From: JAFALK01 sp042701975
GTDB lineage: Bacteria > Pseudomonadota > Gammaproteobacteria > Burkholderiales > Burkholderiaceae_C
Assembly (NCBI GenBank): GCA_042701975.1
Contig: CP170561.1
Span: 2,356,001-2,420,000, forward strand
Length of the DNA stretch: 64,000 nucleotides
Direction: 5' to 3'
Positions within the stretch are counted from its first letter, which is position 1, and each line of letters starts with the position of its first letter. A model generated the notes under the pieces. The model did not search any database. It saw nothing but the letters and a program-made list of their open reading frames with translations, and had not been told where the DNA came from. Positions 31,949 through 40,970 of this stretch are shown piece by piece. The translations under genes and the position numbers were made by a program.

Positions 31949-34134
31949 CTATTTTTCAGGCGAGCCCGTCGACAGGGGCATGAGCACTTCGGGACGAGCC
32001 GGCAACGCGCTCGCCGCTATTTCGAACTTGCCCTCCGCCAGCGCCGCGCTGTCGGACATGATGCTGACGGCCTCATTCAACAGCGTGTCGGTGACGGTGT
32101 CTCTGGATTTTTCTCGGGCGAGATCCTTGTCGAGCTTGCGTTCGTTGAACTGCAGGCCATCGTCCGCCAGTGTGCTGACCGTGCTCTGCCCCGCGCTCGC
32201 TCCGCCAGTGCCCAGCAGGGCGGCCAGGCGCTTCTCCGAGGCAGCGCGCTCCTTGCGTCGAACCTCTTCATTCAGCGAGATCGCGTTCTTCTTGCTTTGC
32301 TTCTGCGCTCTGGCCAGGTCCTCCAGCAGGTTCTGATAGTCGCGGTCACGCTCAACTCGACTCTCATGCCAGGCCAGCAGGCGGGGCAGCTGCTTTGCAA
32401 TGTCGCCCACAGGCGCGTAGTCAGCCGCCGTGACGTGGGTCCAGGGCAAGGCGTTGCCGTAGCTCGATTCGCCGAACAGCGCGTCGTCGCCGCTCTTTGG
32501 GAAGGCGATGTCCGGCGTCACGCCGCGGAGCTGCGTCGTTCCGCCGTTCACTCGAAAGAACTGCGCGACGGTCATCTTCAGCTCGCCATAGGCCGGTGCA
32601 GTGTTCCTGGCGATCTGGTCAAGGCTGACGACGGTCTGGACCGTGCCCTTGCCGAAGCTGGGCTCTCCGATGATCACGCCGCGGCCATAGTCCTGGATCG
32701 CGGCGGCGAAGATTTCCGTTGCTGAAGCCGAGCCTCGGTTGATCAGCACCCCCAGAGGTCCATCCCAGGCCTGGCTGGTGCTGGTGTTTTTCTCCACAGT
32801 GATGCCGCCCTTGGCATCGCGCGTCTGGACCACCGGCACCTTGCCAACGAACAGGCCCGTCAGGTTCACCGCTTCGCGCAGCGAGCCCCCACCGTTGTTG
32901 CGCAGGTCCATCAGCACCGCATCCACGTTCTGGGCCTTCAGGTCCACCAGCAGCCGGGCCACGTCGCGCGTTGTGCTGCGGTAGTCCTTGTCGCCCTTGC
33001 GAAGCCCGTCGACATCCTCATAGAACGAGGGCAAGGTGATCACGCCGACCAGGCGCTTGCTCGCGCCCGTCGCCCCCGTCGTCACCGAATAGACCTTGGC
33101 CTTGGCCGCACTGTCCTTCACCGTGATGGTGTTGCGCGTCAGAACCACCTTCTTGCTGGATGCATCAGCACCGCTGTCGGCTGGCAGGACGTCGAGCCGC
33201 ACCGTCGAATTCACCGCGCCGCGAATCAGCGCCACCGTGTCATCCAGGCGCCGGCCAACCACATCCTCCATCGGCCCGTCCGCGCCCTGCGCCACGCCCA
33301 CGATGCGGTCGCCGACCTTCAACTGTCCCGACAGGATCGCGGGCCCGCCTGCCACCAGCTCCCGGATGGTGGCGTAACCGTCGATATCGACCAGCACCGC
33401 GCCGATGCCCACCAAGGACAGCCGCATCGAGATGTCGAACGCCTCTGCGGCACGCGGCCCCAGGTAGTTGGTATGAGGCTCGATCGCCATCGTGTAGGCG
33501 TTCATGAAGGCCTGAAAGGCGTCGGCGTTGGAGATCTGCCCAGGCTCTTGATGGCGCTGTCGTAGCGCTTGTCGAGGATCTTGAGGATCGCTGCGTCGTC
33601 CTGACCGGCCAGCTTGAGCCGCAACCAATCGTTCTTGACGCGCTTGCGCCAGAGATCGAGCGACTCGGCCTCGGTCGCCGGCCAGGGCGCGTCCTTGCGG
33701 GTGATCGCCAGCGTTTCGTCTCCGCCGAAGTTGAAGCCCTTGCGCAGCAGGCTGCGCGCATAGCTCAGCCGCTCTGCCGCCCGACGTTCATACAGGTTGA
33801 AGATCTCGAACGGCGTGCGCAAGTCATCGCTCAGGATCGCGTCGTCAAGCCGGGTGCGGTTGGTGGCCAGGCGATCGACGTCGGACCGCAGGAAGTAGAG
33901 CTTCTCGGGGTCGAGCGTCTTCAAGTACTGGTCGAAGATCTTGGCCGACAGCGCATCGTCAAGCGGGATGGCCTTGTAGTGGTAGCGGGACAGCAACTCC
34001 GCAGCCAGATGGGCCGCCTTGGCCTCCTGTACCTCCGGGCTCAGCAGCGGCGGGTAGGCCGGAGCCGAATCCGCAGCGGCAACCTGCATTGCCGCCGTCA
34101 GGGCCAGCGCACACCAAATCAGCTTTTGTTTCAA
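31949..34134 (-). pseudogene. prc: tail-specific periplasmic protease Prc (S41), frameshifted
   Basis: The two halves together form one C-terminal processing peptidase. The 5' half starts with TTG at 34134 (GGAG five bases upstream) and a signal peptide cut after VAA or AAA, and runs to KILDKRYDSAIKSLG. The 3' half resumes with QISNADAFQAFMNAY, DPHTNYLGPR-like EPHTNYLGPRA, a PDZ domain (VAGGPAILSGQLKVGDRIVG), and the catalytic NRGSASATEIFAA Ser with the Lys in EPSFGKGTVQ. Both halves are in different frames at about 33537-33548; one missing base in the GGGCAG region explains it. Prc trims periplasmic proteins and lipoproteins. It is a highly conserved gene, so an assembly deletion is likely. 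Confidence 0.85.
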
Positions 34135-34325
34135 TCGAGCTCCATCACCATTGAACGGTCCATGGAAGTCTCGCACACGCGGATTGGCCGCGAATGAAGG
34201 GCGCCTGAAGCGCTCAGAGCCTGCCTGTGCGGAGCCTTCTCTGTTGTCTCCGATCGGTTTGTACGTATCGATTTCTTTACGCGGATGGCAAGAATCGGCG
34301 CACACAAGCACAAAGGAGACATGCG

Positions 34326-35552
34326 ATGAAATCGCTCGCCTTGGCCGTCGCGCTGCTCGCGCTGGTCGGCACCGCGCATGCCGATGACCCGATCAAGATT
34401 CTGTTTGTTGGCAACAGCTACACCTTCGGCCGCGCCGATCCGGTGATGCGCTACAACGCCGCGAACGTGCACGACCTCACCGCCGGCTTTTACGAGCAGA
34501 ACCAGAGTGGCACCAACGCCTGGGAGCCCCATCCGTGGGGCGGCGTGCCGGGCATCTTCAAGGAGATGACGGTGCAGGCTGGCCTCAACTATGACGTGTC
34601 CATCTCCGCTCGCAACGCCGCTACGCTGCGCGGCCAGTTCCTGAACACGGCCAACAGCACCTGGGACATGCGCGGCAACGTCGCCAGCCGGGACTGGGGC
34701 GTGGTCGTGCTGCAGGAGCAGAGCGATGCGGCGCTGCCGGCCGGCAAGGGCAAGAATGCAAATGCCGCGCAGTTCCAGGCCTACGCCAACCAGTTCGAGA
34801 AGTTCATCCACAACGGCGCTGCACAGACCTATACCGAGACCCAGCTCTACGGCAGTCTGGCGGCTTGCATGGCGACGGGCCTGAGCCAGGGCTCCTGCAA
34901 CACCACCCGCAACATCTCGGCCAACCCGAACGCCGACGTCAACACCAAGGTTTACCTGACCGACACCTGGGCGCGTCCGGACATGGTCTTCTCCCACCAG
35001 AACATCACCAACGACCCCAACACGCCCGACGGCGCGCCCATCCCCGATGGTACGGGGACGAGCGCCACGCTCTACTACTCGAACCTGCAGGACATGACGA
35101 CCGACCTGCACAACACGATCTACGGCGTGGCGGCCGCCAACAAGGGCTTCGCGGGGGTGGTGGCGGCTGGCGATGCCTTCCAGCTTGCCGTCAACACCGG
35201 TCTGGCCGCAGCCACCGGCTTCTACGACTCCAACGGTGTCTGGCAGACGCCCGCCACCGGCATCGACTTGTGGTGGAAGGACCGGCTGCATGCGAGCGTG
35301 TACGGCTCCTATCTCGATGCGCTGATGCAGTTCGGCACGATCACCGGCCTGAACCCGTTGACGCTCGGTGCAGGCGAGCAGGCCGCCATCGACCTGGGCA
35401 TCGACAGCACCACGGCGCTTGCGCTGCAGAAGGTCGCCAGCACCCAGCTGGGCTTCACGGCTGCGGTGCCGGAGCCGGGCTCGTGGGCGCTGTTCGCGGC
35501 TGGGCTGGCAGTGGTCGTCGGCCTGCGCAGGCGCCGTCCGCACGCGCGCTGA
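34326..35552 (+). CDS. PEP-CTERM-anchored SGNH-like hydrolase
   Basis: A 408-residue exported protein. Signal peptide 1-19 (cut after AHA). The mature N-terminus has IKILFVGNSYTFG, the block I Ser of an SGNH/DUF4886-like hydrolase, and a block with DRLHASVYGSYL near residue 320 that could supply the catalytic Asp/His. The C-terminus is a complete PEP-CTERM sorting signal: VPEPGSWALFAAGLAVVV followed by a basic tail, recognised by exosortase for surface attachment or export. ATG at 34326 has AGGAG at good spacing. It is divergent from prc with a 191-bp gap. The substrate is unknown; a polysaccharide acyl group is plausible. Confidence 0.82.
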   Translation: MKSLALAVALLALVGTAHADDPIKILFVGNSYTFGRADPVMRYNAANVHDLTAGFYEQNQSGTNAWEPHPWGGVPGIFKEMTVQAGLNYDVSISARNAATLRGQFLNTANSTWDMRGNVASRDWGVVVLQEQSDAALPAGKGKNANAAQFQAYANQFEKFIHNGAAQTYTETQLYGSLAACMATGLSQGSCNTTRNISANPNADVNTKVYLTDTWARPDMVFSHQNITNDPNTPDGAPIPDGTGTSATLYYSNLQDMTTDLHNTIYGVAAANKGFAGVVAAGDAFQLAVNTGLAAATGFYDSNGVWQTPATGIDLWWKDRLHASVYGSYLDALMQFGTITGLNPLTLGAGEQAAIDLGIDSTTALALQKVASTQLGFTAAVPEPGSWALFAAGLAVVVGLRRRRPHAR

Positions 35553-35589
35553 GCCGATCTACCGGCCGGCGTCGCTTACAGTGGCGCCG

Positions 35590-36261
35590 ATGACGAACCG
35601 ACTGCAAGACGAAGCTCGCCGCCTGTTCCCGCCGCCGCTGCCGGACGGCCGCGTGCGGGCGCTGTGCATCGAGCTGGCCAGCCCGGCCGACTGGCGGGCG
35701 TTCGGTGCGTTGTGGCGCGGCGTCCAGGCCGAGCTGGAGCTGCCCGCGCCGGGCATCGCCATCAATGGCTGCCACGGCTACCAGCTGTGGTTCTCCATGG
35801 CAGCGCCCGTTGCTGCGACCGAGGCCGAGGCCTTCGCCGAGGCCCTGCGTCGGCGCTGGCTGGCCGAAGCGCTCCCGCAACGCGTGCGCGTGCTGACGGC
35901 CAATCTCGACGGCATCCTGCCCCCGCAGCAAGTGGCCGTCGAGCAATGGGCCGCCTTCGTCGCTCCGGACCTCGCCCCCGTGTTCGAGGACACGCCCTGG
36001 CTCGATGTGGAACCCAGCGCGGAAGGGCAGGCAGACCTGCTGTCGCGGCAGCAGCCGATCCTGCTCGGTGCCTGGCAGGAGGCGATGCGCCGGCTCGGCG
36101 CCGCGCCTGTACCCGCGCAGGCCGTTCGGCCTGCTGTGCCGACTGCACCGCTCGTCAGCAACGAGAGCGATCCGCGCGCCTTCTTGCTGCGCGTGATGAA
36201 CGATCCGCAGGTGGAGATGACGCTGCGCATCGAGGCCGCCAAGGCACTGCTGGCGAATTGA
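35590..36261 (+). CDS. hypothetical cytoplasmic protein, 223 aa
   Basis: A 223-residue soluble protein with no signal peptide. The first 120 residues (RVRALCIELASPADWRAFG, GYQLWFSMAAPV, VRVLTANLDGILPP) suggest an alpha/beta domain. A Pro-rich linker follows, and the C-terminal 35 residues (DPRAFLLRVMNDPQVEMTLR) form a helical tail reminiscent of phage small-terminase or adaptor helices. I do not recognise a family. It starts 37 bp after the PEP-CTERM gene and ends 18 bp before the convergent GH5 gene. ATG at 35590 is the first plausible start. Confidence 0.65.
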   Translation: MTNRLQDEARRLFPPPLPDGRVRALCIELASPADWRAFGALWRGVQAELELPAPGIAINGCHGYQLWFSMAAPVAATEAEAFAEALRRRWLAEALPQRVRVLTANLDGILPPQQVAVEQWAAFVAPDLAPVFEDTPWLDVEPSAEGQADLLSRQQPILLGAWQEAMRRLGAAPVPAQAVRPAVPTAPLVSNESDPRAFLLRVMNDPQVEMTLRIEAAKALLAN

Positions 36262-36279
36262 ACCTGACCGGGACCCGCG

Positions 36280-37332
36280 TTAGTTGCCCCGGCGCCCCAG
36301 CCACGGCTCCAGCCACTTCATCTGCCCCCGCTCGCGCCCGTCTGCGTACGGCTCGATCGAAAGCATGTAGTCACCCCAGCGCGGACCGCCGGCCCACCAC
36401 AGCCAGCCGGCCCACACGTCGGCATTGCCGTGCAGATGCTCGAGCGCGCCTTGCACGGCCTGCGCGCAGGTGGCGTTGTCGCCGCCGCCGAGTTCGCCCA
36501 GCAGCGCCCGGTAGCCGTACTGGCGGGCCCAGGCGGTGAAACGCTCCAGGCGCTCGCGGCCGATCGTCGGGCTCACGCATTCGGGGCTGGTGCCGGAGCC
36601 GTCCTTGTCGAAGTACTGGTGCACCTCGATCAGCACCCGGCCGGCCGGGTCCCTCAGGCGGCCCATCACCTCGGCATTGGCCGTGCCGTACCACTTGCTT
36701 TCGAACCAGCTCCAAGCGCCGGTGTAGCCGTTGCCGGGCACGGTGATGAAGTTGGTGGCGCCGGTGTGTCGGATGGTGTCAACGGCGATCTGCGCGGCGG
36801 CGATCCAGGTCTCGGTCTGAAGGCTGTGCGGCTCGTTCATCAGGCCGAACAGCACTTGCGGGTTGCCCTTGAACTCCAGCGCCAGGCGCTTCCACAGATC
36901 GGCGAAGGCCAAGATGGACACATCCTGTGAGCCGATGCGCTGTTCCTTGTCTTTCACGACATAGGCCGCGTAGTTGTGCGGGTCCAGCAGCACGGAGAGT
37001 CCGCGCGCCGTCGCGCCGTCCACGAACTCGTGCAGGCGCTTGAGCTCGGCGGCATCGAAGTCACCCTGCAGCTTCGGTTGCAGCCGCTCCCAGCGGAAGG
37101 CGATGCGCATGAGGTTCATGCCGTGCCGCTGGTAGTAGACGGTGCTGTCCACGCTGGGGTAGACGTAGTCCTTGTCGTAGACGCCGGGCAGGTTTTTCTC
37201 ACCCCATTCGGCGCTGGAGAGGCTGACGCCTCGCCATTCAAGCGGCGGGGTGGTGCTGACGGCGTTGTTGTTTGCGGCGTGCGCGGCGGTGGCGCCGCAC
37301 AGCAGTGCGGCGATCAGAACGGTTCGGATCAT
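36280..37332 (-). CDS. secreted GH5 endo-beta-glucanase/mannanase
   Basis: A 350-residue GH5 enzyme with a signal peptide (1-19, cut after AHA). The catalytic acid/base is Glu167 in FGLMNEPHS and the nucleophile is Glu280 in RALLGELGGG. LLDPHNYAAYV (about 115) and WWAGGPRWGDYMLSIEP near the C-terminus resemble subfamily 5_5 endo-1,4-beta-glucanases. In this locus it probably cuts glucomannan backbones. ATG at 37332 overlaps the epimerase stop by 4 bp (ATGA); a longer start at 37377 would displace the signal peptide. It is last in the operon AGE epimerase-esterase-GH5 read right to left. Confidence 0.9.
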   Translation of the reverse strand: MIRTVLIAALLCGATAAHAANNNAVSTTPPLEWRGVSLSSAEWGEKNLPGVYDKDYVYPSVDSTVYYQRHGMNLMRIAFRWERLQPKLQGDFDAAELKRLHEFVDGATARGLSVLLDPHNYAAYVVKDKEQRIGSQDVSILAFADLWKRLALEFKGNPQVLFGLMNEPHSLQTETWIAAAQIAVDTIRHTGATNFITVPGNGYTGAWSWFESKWYGTANAEVMGRLRDPAGRVLIEVHQYFDKDGSGTSPECVSPTIGRERLERFTAWARQYGYRALLGELGGGDNATCAQAVQGALEHLHGNADVWAGWLWWAGGPRWGDYMLSIEPYADGRERGQMKWLEPWLGRRGN

Positions 37333-38570
37333 TGAGCGGGTGGGACGATTTGGAGGGCAGCCAATACGTCCTGGCACGCGCCCATGGTGTGATAGTCGGT
37401 TTTTCCGGCGGGACTCTTCTCGTCGGTGACCTTTGAGTTGTCTGGCGCGAGGATGCGATACCAGGCGCCATGCACATGGTCAACAAAGTGTAACCAGGCA
37501 TAACGCCAGATTCGCTCGTACCAGGCCCAGTGGTAATCCTCACCTGAGCGCACCGCGAGCCATGCAGCGGCGGCCAGGCTTTCGGCCTGGACCCAGAAGT
37601 ACTTGTCGGCATCGCACACGCCGCCGCCCTCGCTGTCGGGCGCAAAGCCGTAGACGAGGCCGCCGTGCGTGGCGTCCCAGCCCCTGGCCATCGCGGTGTC
37701 GAAGAAGTGCCGCGCGGTTGGATAGAGCCACTGCGGCGCCGAGTCGCCGAGCCGGCGCTCCAGCATCAGCAGCAGCTTGGCCCATTCGGTCAGGTGGCCA
37801 GTCTGGAAACCCCAGGGCCGGAAGATGTTGGTTTTGTCCTCGCGGTTGTAGTCCCAGTCGGGCGTCCAATCGGTCTTGTAGTGCTCCCACACGAGGCCGC
37901 CGGCCAGCGCCGCCTGGCGCTGCGTGACGGAGGCGGCCAGTTGCAGCGCGCGCAGCAGATAGCCCGCCTCGCCGGTGGCGTGGTGCGCGGCCAGCATCGC
38001 CTCGCAGGCATGCATGTTGGCGTTCTGGCCGCGGTAGGGACCCAAGCGCCAATCCGGCGTGGCTTCGTCGGCATAGAGCCCGTGCGCTGGCTCCCAGAAG
38101 CGGCGCTCCATCAGCTCGAAGGTCTCGGCAATGCCGGCACGCGCGCTTTCCACGCCGACCTCCAGCGCGTGCGCATGAGCCAGCAGCACGAAGGCGAGGC
38201 CGTAGCAGTGGTTGGTGCCATCCGTGACCGTGGCGCGGCCCTCGTGCCAGTCGAGCGTCCACGCGTAGCCACCATGATTTCGATCAGGCTGCGCGTGGGC
38301 TTCTCGCACGAAGGCCAGCGCATGCGCCACATCGTCCAGCGGCGCACCGAACCAGCGCCGCGCCAGCGCGTGGTTGAAGACGAAGCGCGTGCTGGAGACG
38401 AGGTGGCGCGTGCGCCGGTCGTAGATCTGGCCATCGTCCTTGAAGAACTGGAAGCAGCCGCCGCTGGCGTCGCGCACGCGCGGCGCGTAGAAGGCGAGTG
38501 TGTGGCGCATGTGCGCCCACAGGGCTTCCGGCTTGCGCATGTCCGGCATCGTTGTTGTCGGCATCGTCAT
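37329..38570 (-). CDS. AGE-family epimerase (cellobiose/mannobiose 2-epimerase type)
   Basis: A 413-residue N-acylglucosamine 2-epimerase-family enzyme with an (alpha/alpha)6 barrel: GGCFQFFKDDGQIYD, TRHLVSSTRFVFNHALARR (active-site Arg/His region), NANMHACEAMLAAHHATG and YFWVQAESLAAAAW. In mannan loci this family interconverts beta-1,4-mannobiose and mannosyl-glucose, or acts on mannose. No signal peptide, so cytoplasmic. ATG at 38570 overlaps the esterase stop by 4 bp and its own stop overlaps the GH5 start by 4 bp, so three genes are coupled. Substrate specificity (mannobiose versus mannose) cannot be decided from sequence. Confidence 0.88.
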   Translation of the reverse strand: MTMPTTTMPDMRKPEALWAHMRHTLAFYAPRVRDASGGCFQFFKDDGQIYDRRTRHLVSSTRFVFNHALARRWFGAPLDDVAHALAFVREAHAQPDRNHGGYAWTLDWHEGRATVTDGTNHCYGLAFVLLAHAHALEVGVESARAGIAETFELMERRFWEPAHGLYADEATPDWRLGPYRGQNANMHACEAMLAAHHATGEAGYLLRALQLAASVTQRQAALAGGLVWEHYKTDWTPDWDYNREDKTNIFRPWGFQTGHLTEWAKLLLMLERRLGDSAPQWLYPTARHFFDTAMARGWDATHGGLVYGFAPDSEGGGVCDADKYFWVQAESLAAAAWLAVRSGEDYHWAWYERIWRYAWLHFVDHVHGAWYRILAPDNSKVTDEKSPAGKTDYHTMGACQDVLAALQIVPPAQ

Positions 38571-40804
38571 TTGTTCAGCACCTCGCGCTGAAGGAAAGCG
38601 CTGAGCTCCTCGGCCATCAGCTGGTGCACGTCGATGCGCGGGTGCGCGTAGGCAAAGGCCTCGAAGCGATAGCTCCACACCTTGTTGTCGCCCTCGGCAC
38701 GCAGCGTCCGCGCGGCCTGCTCGATGCCGCGCAGCACAGCCGGCTCTTCTTTCCAGGCCGTCATGCCGCCAACCAGCAGCACGATCTTCGCCGCCGGATA
38801 GCGGGCACGCAATTCGCGCACGAAGGCCAGGTAGCGCGGCGCGAAGTCCGCCGCGATGCCGCGGCCTTGCGAATGCGGGAAGCCGTAGTCGTTCTGACCG
38901 AGGTTGAGGAAGACCACGTCCGGCGCCCTGTCGCGGGTGTCCTCCGCCACGGGGGCAACCGGCGCTTCGAGGTACGGTGCATATCGGTGCCACACCTGCG
39001 GCATCAGCAGCGGGTCCCAGGCGGCCGTGATGCCGATGCCGCTGACGGCAAAGCCCAAGTAGTCGGCGCCGAGTTTGGCCGCGGTGACGGCGCCATAGGC
39101 GCGCGTGCCGTCGTGGCTGGAGAGATCGTCGTACTGGTCGGTGCCGATGTCGCCGTCGCAGGCGCCAGCGGTGATCGAGTCGCCGTAGAAGGCGAAGCGC
39201 AGCGGCCGCGGCGCGGGCGGCGCTAGCAACAGGCCGCCTTCGCTCAGACGCAGGCCGATGAAGAGGCTCTCGGCCTGCGAAGCCTCGCTGCGCTTGAGGA
39301 TGCGCAGCTCATGCTCGCCGTCGGCCAGCGCTTCACGCAGGCGCCACTCGGCCGCGCCGTCGCCGGTCAGCGCCAGCAGGTGACGGCGGCCATCGATCTC
39401 CACCGTGTAGTAGTTCGTCTTGCCGCGCGTGGGTTGGAAGCGCAGGGCGAGGCTCTTGCCAGTGAAGCGCGCGCGGATCTCCGTGCCGCTCCAGGCCATC
39501 AGCCGTGCGCCGTCGACGGCCTGGCTGCGGCCAACGAGGCGCAGGCGGGCATCGGTGGCGGGGATCAGTCCGGCGGTACTCGATGGCGTCTCGCGCACGA
39601 AGTCGCTGGTCTGCAGGGCCGGCGGGAAAATGCCCGCGCCCATCACCGCCAGCAGGCTCGCCGGGCGGCCGCTGCCCGCCCACTCGTCGCGCTTCATGCG
39701 CACATGCAGCAGATGCGCGCCGGCCTCCAGGCCGCGACCGATGACGGTGTAGTGCCAGCCCAGATAACCGTGCCGCTCGGGCACCTGGCCGCGCACGGTG
39801 ACGGCGGGGCCGTCGTCCACCCAGGCCTCGAGGTTGCGGTAGTGCTCGCTCTCAGCATGGAAGATCGCGACCTCGCTGCCCCAGACAAGGAAGCTCGCCG
39901 TTGCGTCGTCGGCCTTCGCCATCCAGCCCGGCTGCTGACCGGTCCACTCGGGATGCACTTCGCCGCCACGCGCGAAGCCGGTGTTGCGCCAGGGCTTGAG
40001 TTCTTCGCCGCTCCACATGCGGGTGAATTCGTGGGCGCGGCCGTAGACGGGGGCGGGCAGGGCGTCGCTCGCGCCGGTACGGTGGGCGGTACTGCGGGCG
40101 GTGTTGCCTGCTGCTGCGACGGCGCGCAGCGTCTGCTCGATGGCCTGGGCAATGCGCTCGTGGCCGCGTGCGTTGGGATGAACCGGCTCGTCGTAGAGAC
40201 CGGCCCAGCCGCCGTGGGCGTCGGCCCAAGTGCCGAAGTCCAGCGCGGTGAGGCCGTAGTGGCGGGCCAGCTTCAGCTGGATTTCCACCGCGTCGCGCGT
40301 CTGGTTGCGGGCCTGCGTGAGCGCCAGCACCAGCACGGCCGGGTGTGATGGCGAATTCATGATGCGGCGCAGCAGCGCCTCGTAGCTGCTGGTGCGCACG
40401 GCAGGGTCCAGCCACTGGTCGTTGACGCCGAACTCCACGATCACCAGATCCGGCTTGGCAGCCAGCACCTGCGCGTTCACACGTTGCACTGCAGCAGCGG
40501 AGTCCGTGCCGCTCACGCCCGCGTTCACCAGCTTCACGTTCGAGCCGAGCGCGCGCGCCAGCAGCGCGGCATAGCCCTTCTCGCGCGGCGGCTGGGCGGC
40601 GTAGCCCGTCGTGATGGAGCCGCCCAGCGTGGCGACGGTCAGCAGCTCGCCGGCCGCCAGCCGGCCCATGAAGGCCTGCAGGCGGCTGTCGACGGTGGGA
40701 GAGGGGGCCGGCGGCACATCGGCAGCCTGCGCTGCCTCAGCGGCCAGCAGCAGGTGCAGCGCGAGTCCCATTCCCTTGGCAAGTCCTTTCAGCCAGCTTT
40801 GCAT
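38567..40804 (-). CDS. tandem SGNH-domain carbohydrate esterase (CE2-like C-terminus)
   Basis: A 745-residue exported protein with a signal peptide (cut near residue 28). The first SGNH hydrolase domain (about 50-235) has ATLGGSITTGY, VEFGVNDQW and EPVHPNARGH. A middle beta region (about 250-530) includes a CE2-type jelly roll (EIRARFTGKSLALRF). The second SGNH domain (about 535-745) has FAFYGDSITAG, NLGQNDYG and HPRIDVHQLM. Two separate Ser esterase centres in one chain suggest removal of acetyl groups at different positions of acetylated mannan. It is first in a three-gene operon; an operator-like GTTTAGTAAAC lies 11 bases upstream of its ATG. Confidence 0.85.
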   Translation of the reverse strand: MQSWLKGLAKGMGLALHLLLAAEAAQAADVPPAPSPTVDSRLQAFMGRLAAGELLTVATLGGSITTGYAAQPPREKGYAALLARALGSNVKLVNAGVSGTDSAAAVQRVNAQVLAAKPDLVIVEFGVNDQWLDPAVRTSSYEALLRRIMNSPSHPAVLVLALTQARNQTRDAVEIQLKLARHYGLTALDFGTWADAHGGWAGLYDEPVHPNARGHERIAQAIEQTLRAVAAAGNTARSTAHRTGASDALPAPVYGRAHEFTRMWSGEELKPWRNTGFARGGEVHPEWTGQQPGWMAKADDATASFLVWGSEVAIFHAESEHYRNLEAWVDDGPAVTVRGQVPERHGYLGWHYTVIGRGLEAGAHLLHVRMKRDEWAGSGRPASLLAVMGAGIFPPALQTSDFVRETPSSTAGLIPATDARLRLVGRSQAVDGARLMAWSGTEIRARFTGKSLALRFQPTRGKTNYYTVEIDGRRHLLALTGDGAAEWRLREALADGEHELRILKRSEASQAESLFIGLRLSEGGLLLAPPAPRPLRFAFYGDSITAGACDGDIGTDQYDDLSSHDGTRAYGAVTAAKLGADYLGFAVSGIGITAAWDPLLMPQVWHRYAPYLEAPVAPVAEDTRDRAPDVVFLNLGQNDYGFPHSQGRGIAADFAPRYLAFVRELRARYPAAKIVLLVGGMTAWKEEPAVLRGIEQAARTLRAEGDNKVWSYRFEAFAYAHPRIDVHQLMAEELSAFLQREVLNK

Positions 40805-40814
40805 GTTCGAAGGA

Positions 40815-40825
40815 GTTTAGTAAAC
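40815..40825. promoter_or_regulatory. LacI-type operator, site 1
   Basis: GTTTAGTAAAC is a perfect palindrome about a central base, 11 bases upstream of the esterase ATG, so occupancy would cover the translation or transcription start. The same motif recurs upstream of the other mannan genes. Confidence 0.65.
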
Positions 40826-40909
40826 GGGCGCATTGTGAGACTTCGGAAAGCCTTCGTGTTGTGGTCTGGAGCCCGAAAACATCCGTGCTATCCCTGGGGC
40901 TCAAATTTC

Positions 40910-40951
40910 GTTTAGGAAACAAAATGCACAACAAATGGTTGTTTAGTCAAA
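40910..40951. promoter_or_regulatory. LacI-type operators, sites 2 and 3
   Basis: GTTTAGGAAAC (40910-40920) and GTTTAGTCAAA (40941-40951) are centred 31 bp apart, 20-60 bp before the beta-mannosidase GTG. With site 1 they flank the divergent promoter region. Confidence 0.6.
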
Positions 40952-40970
40952 ATTCGGAGACAAGATCGAA

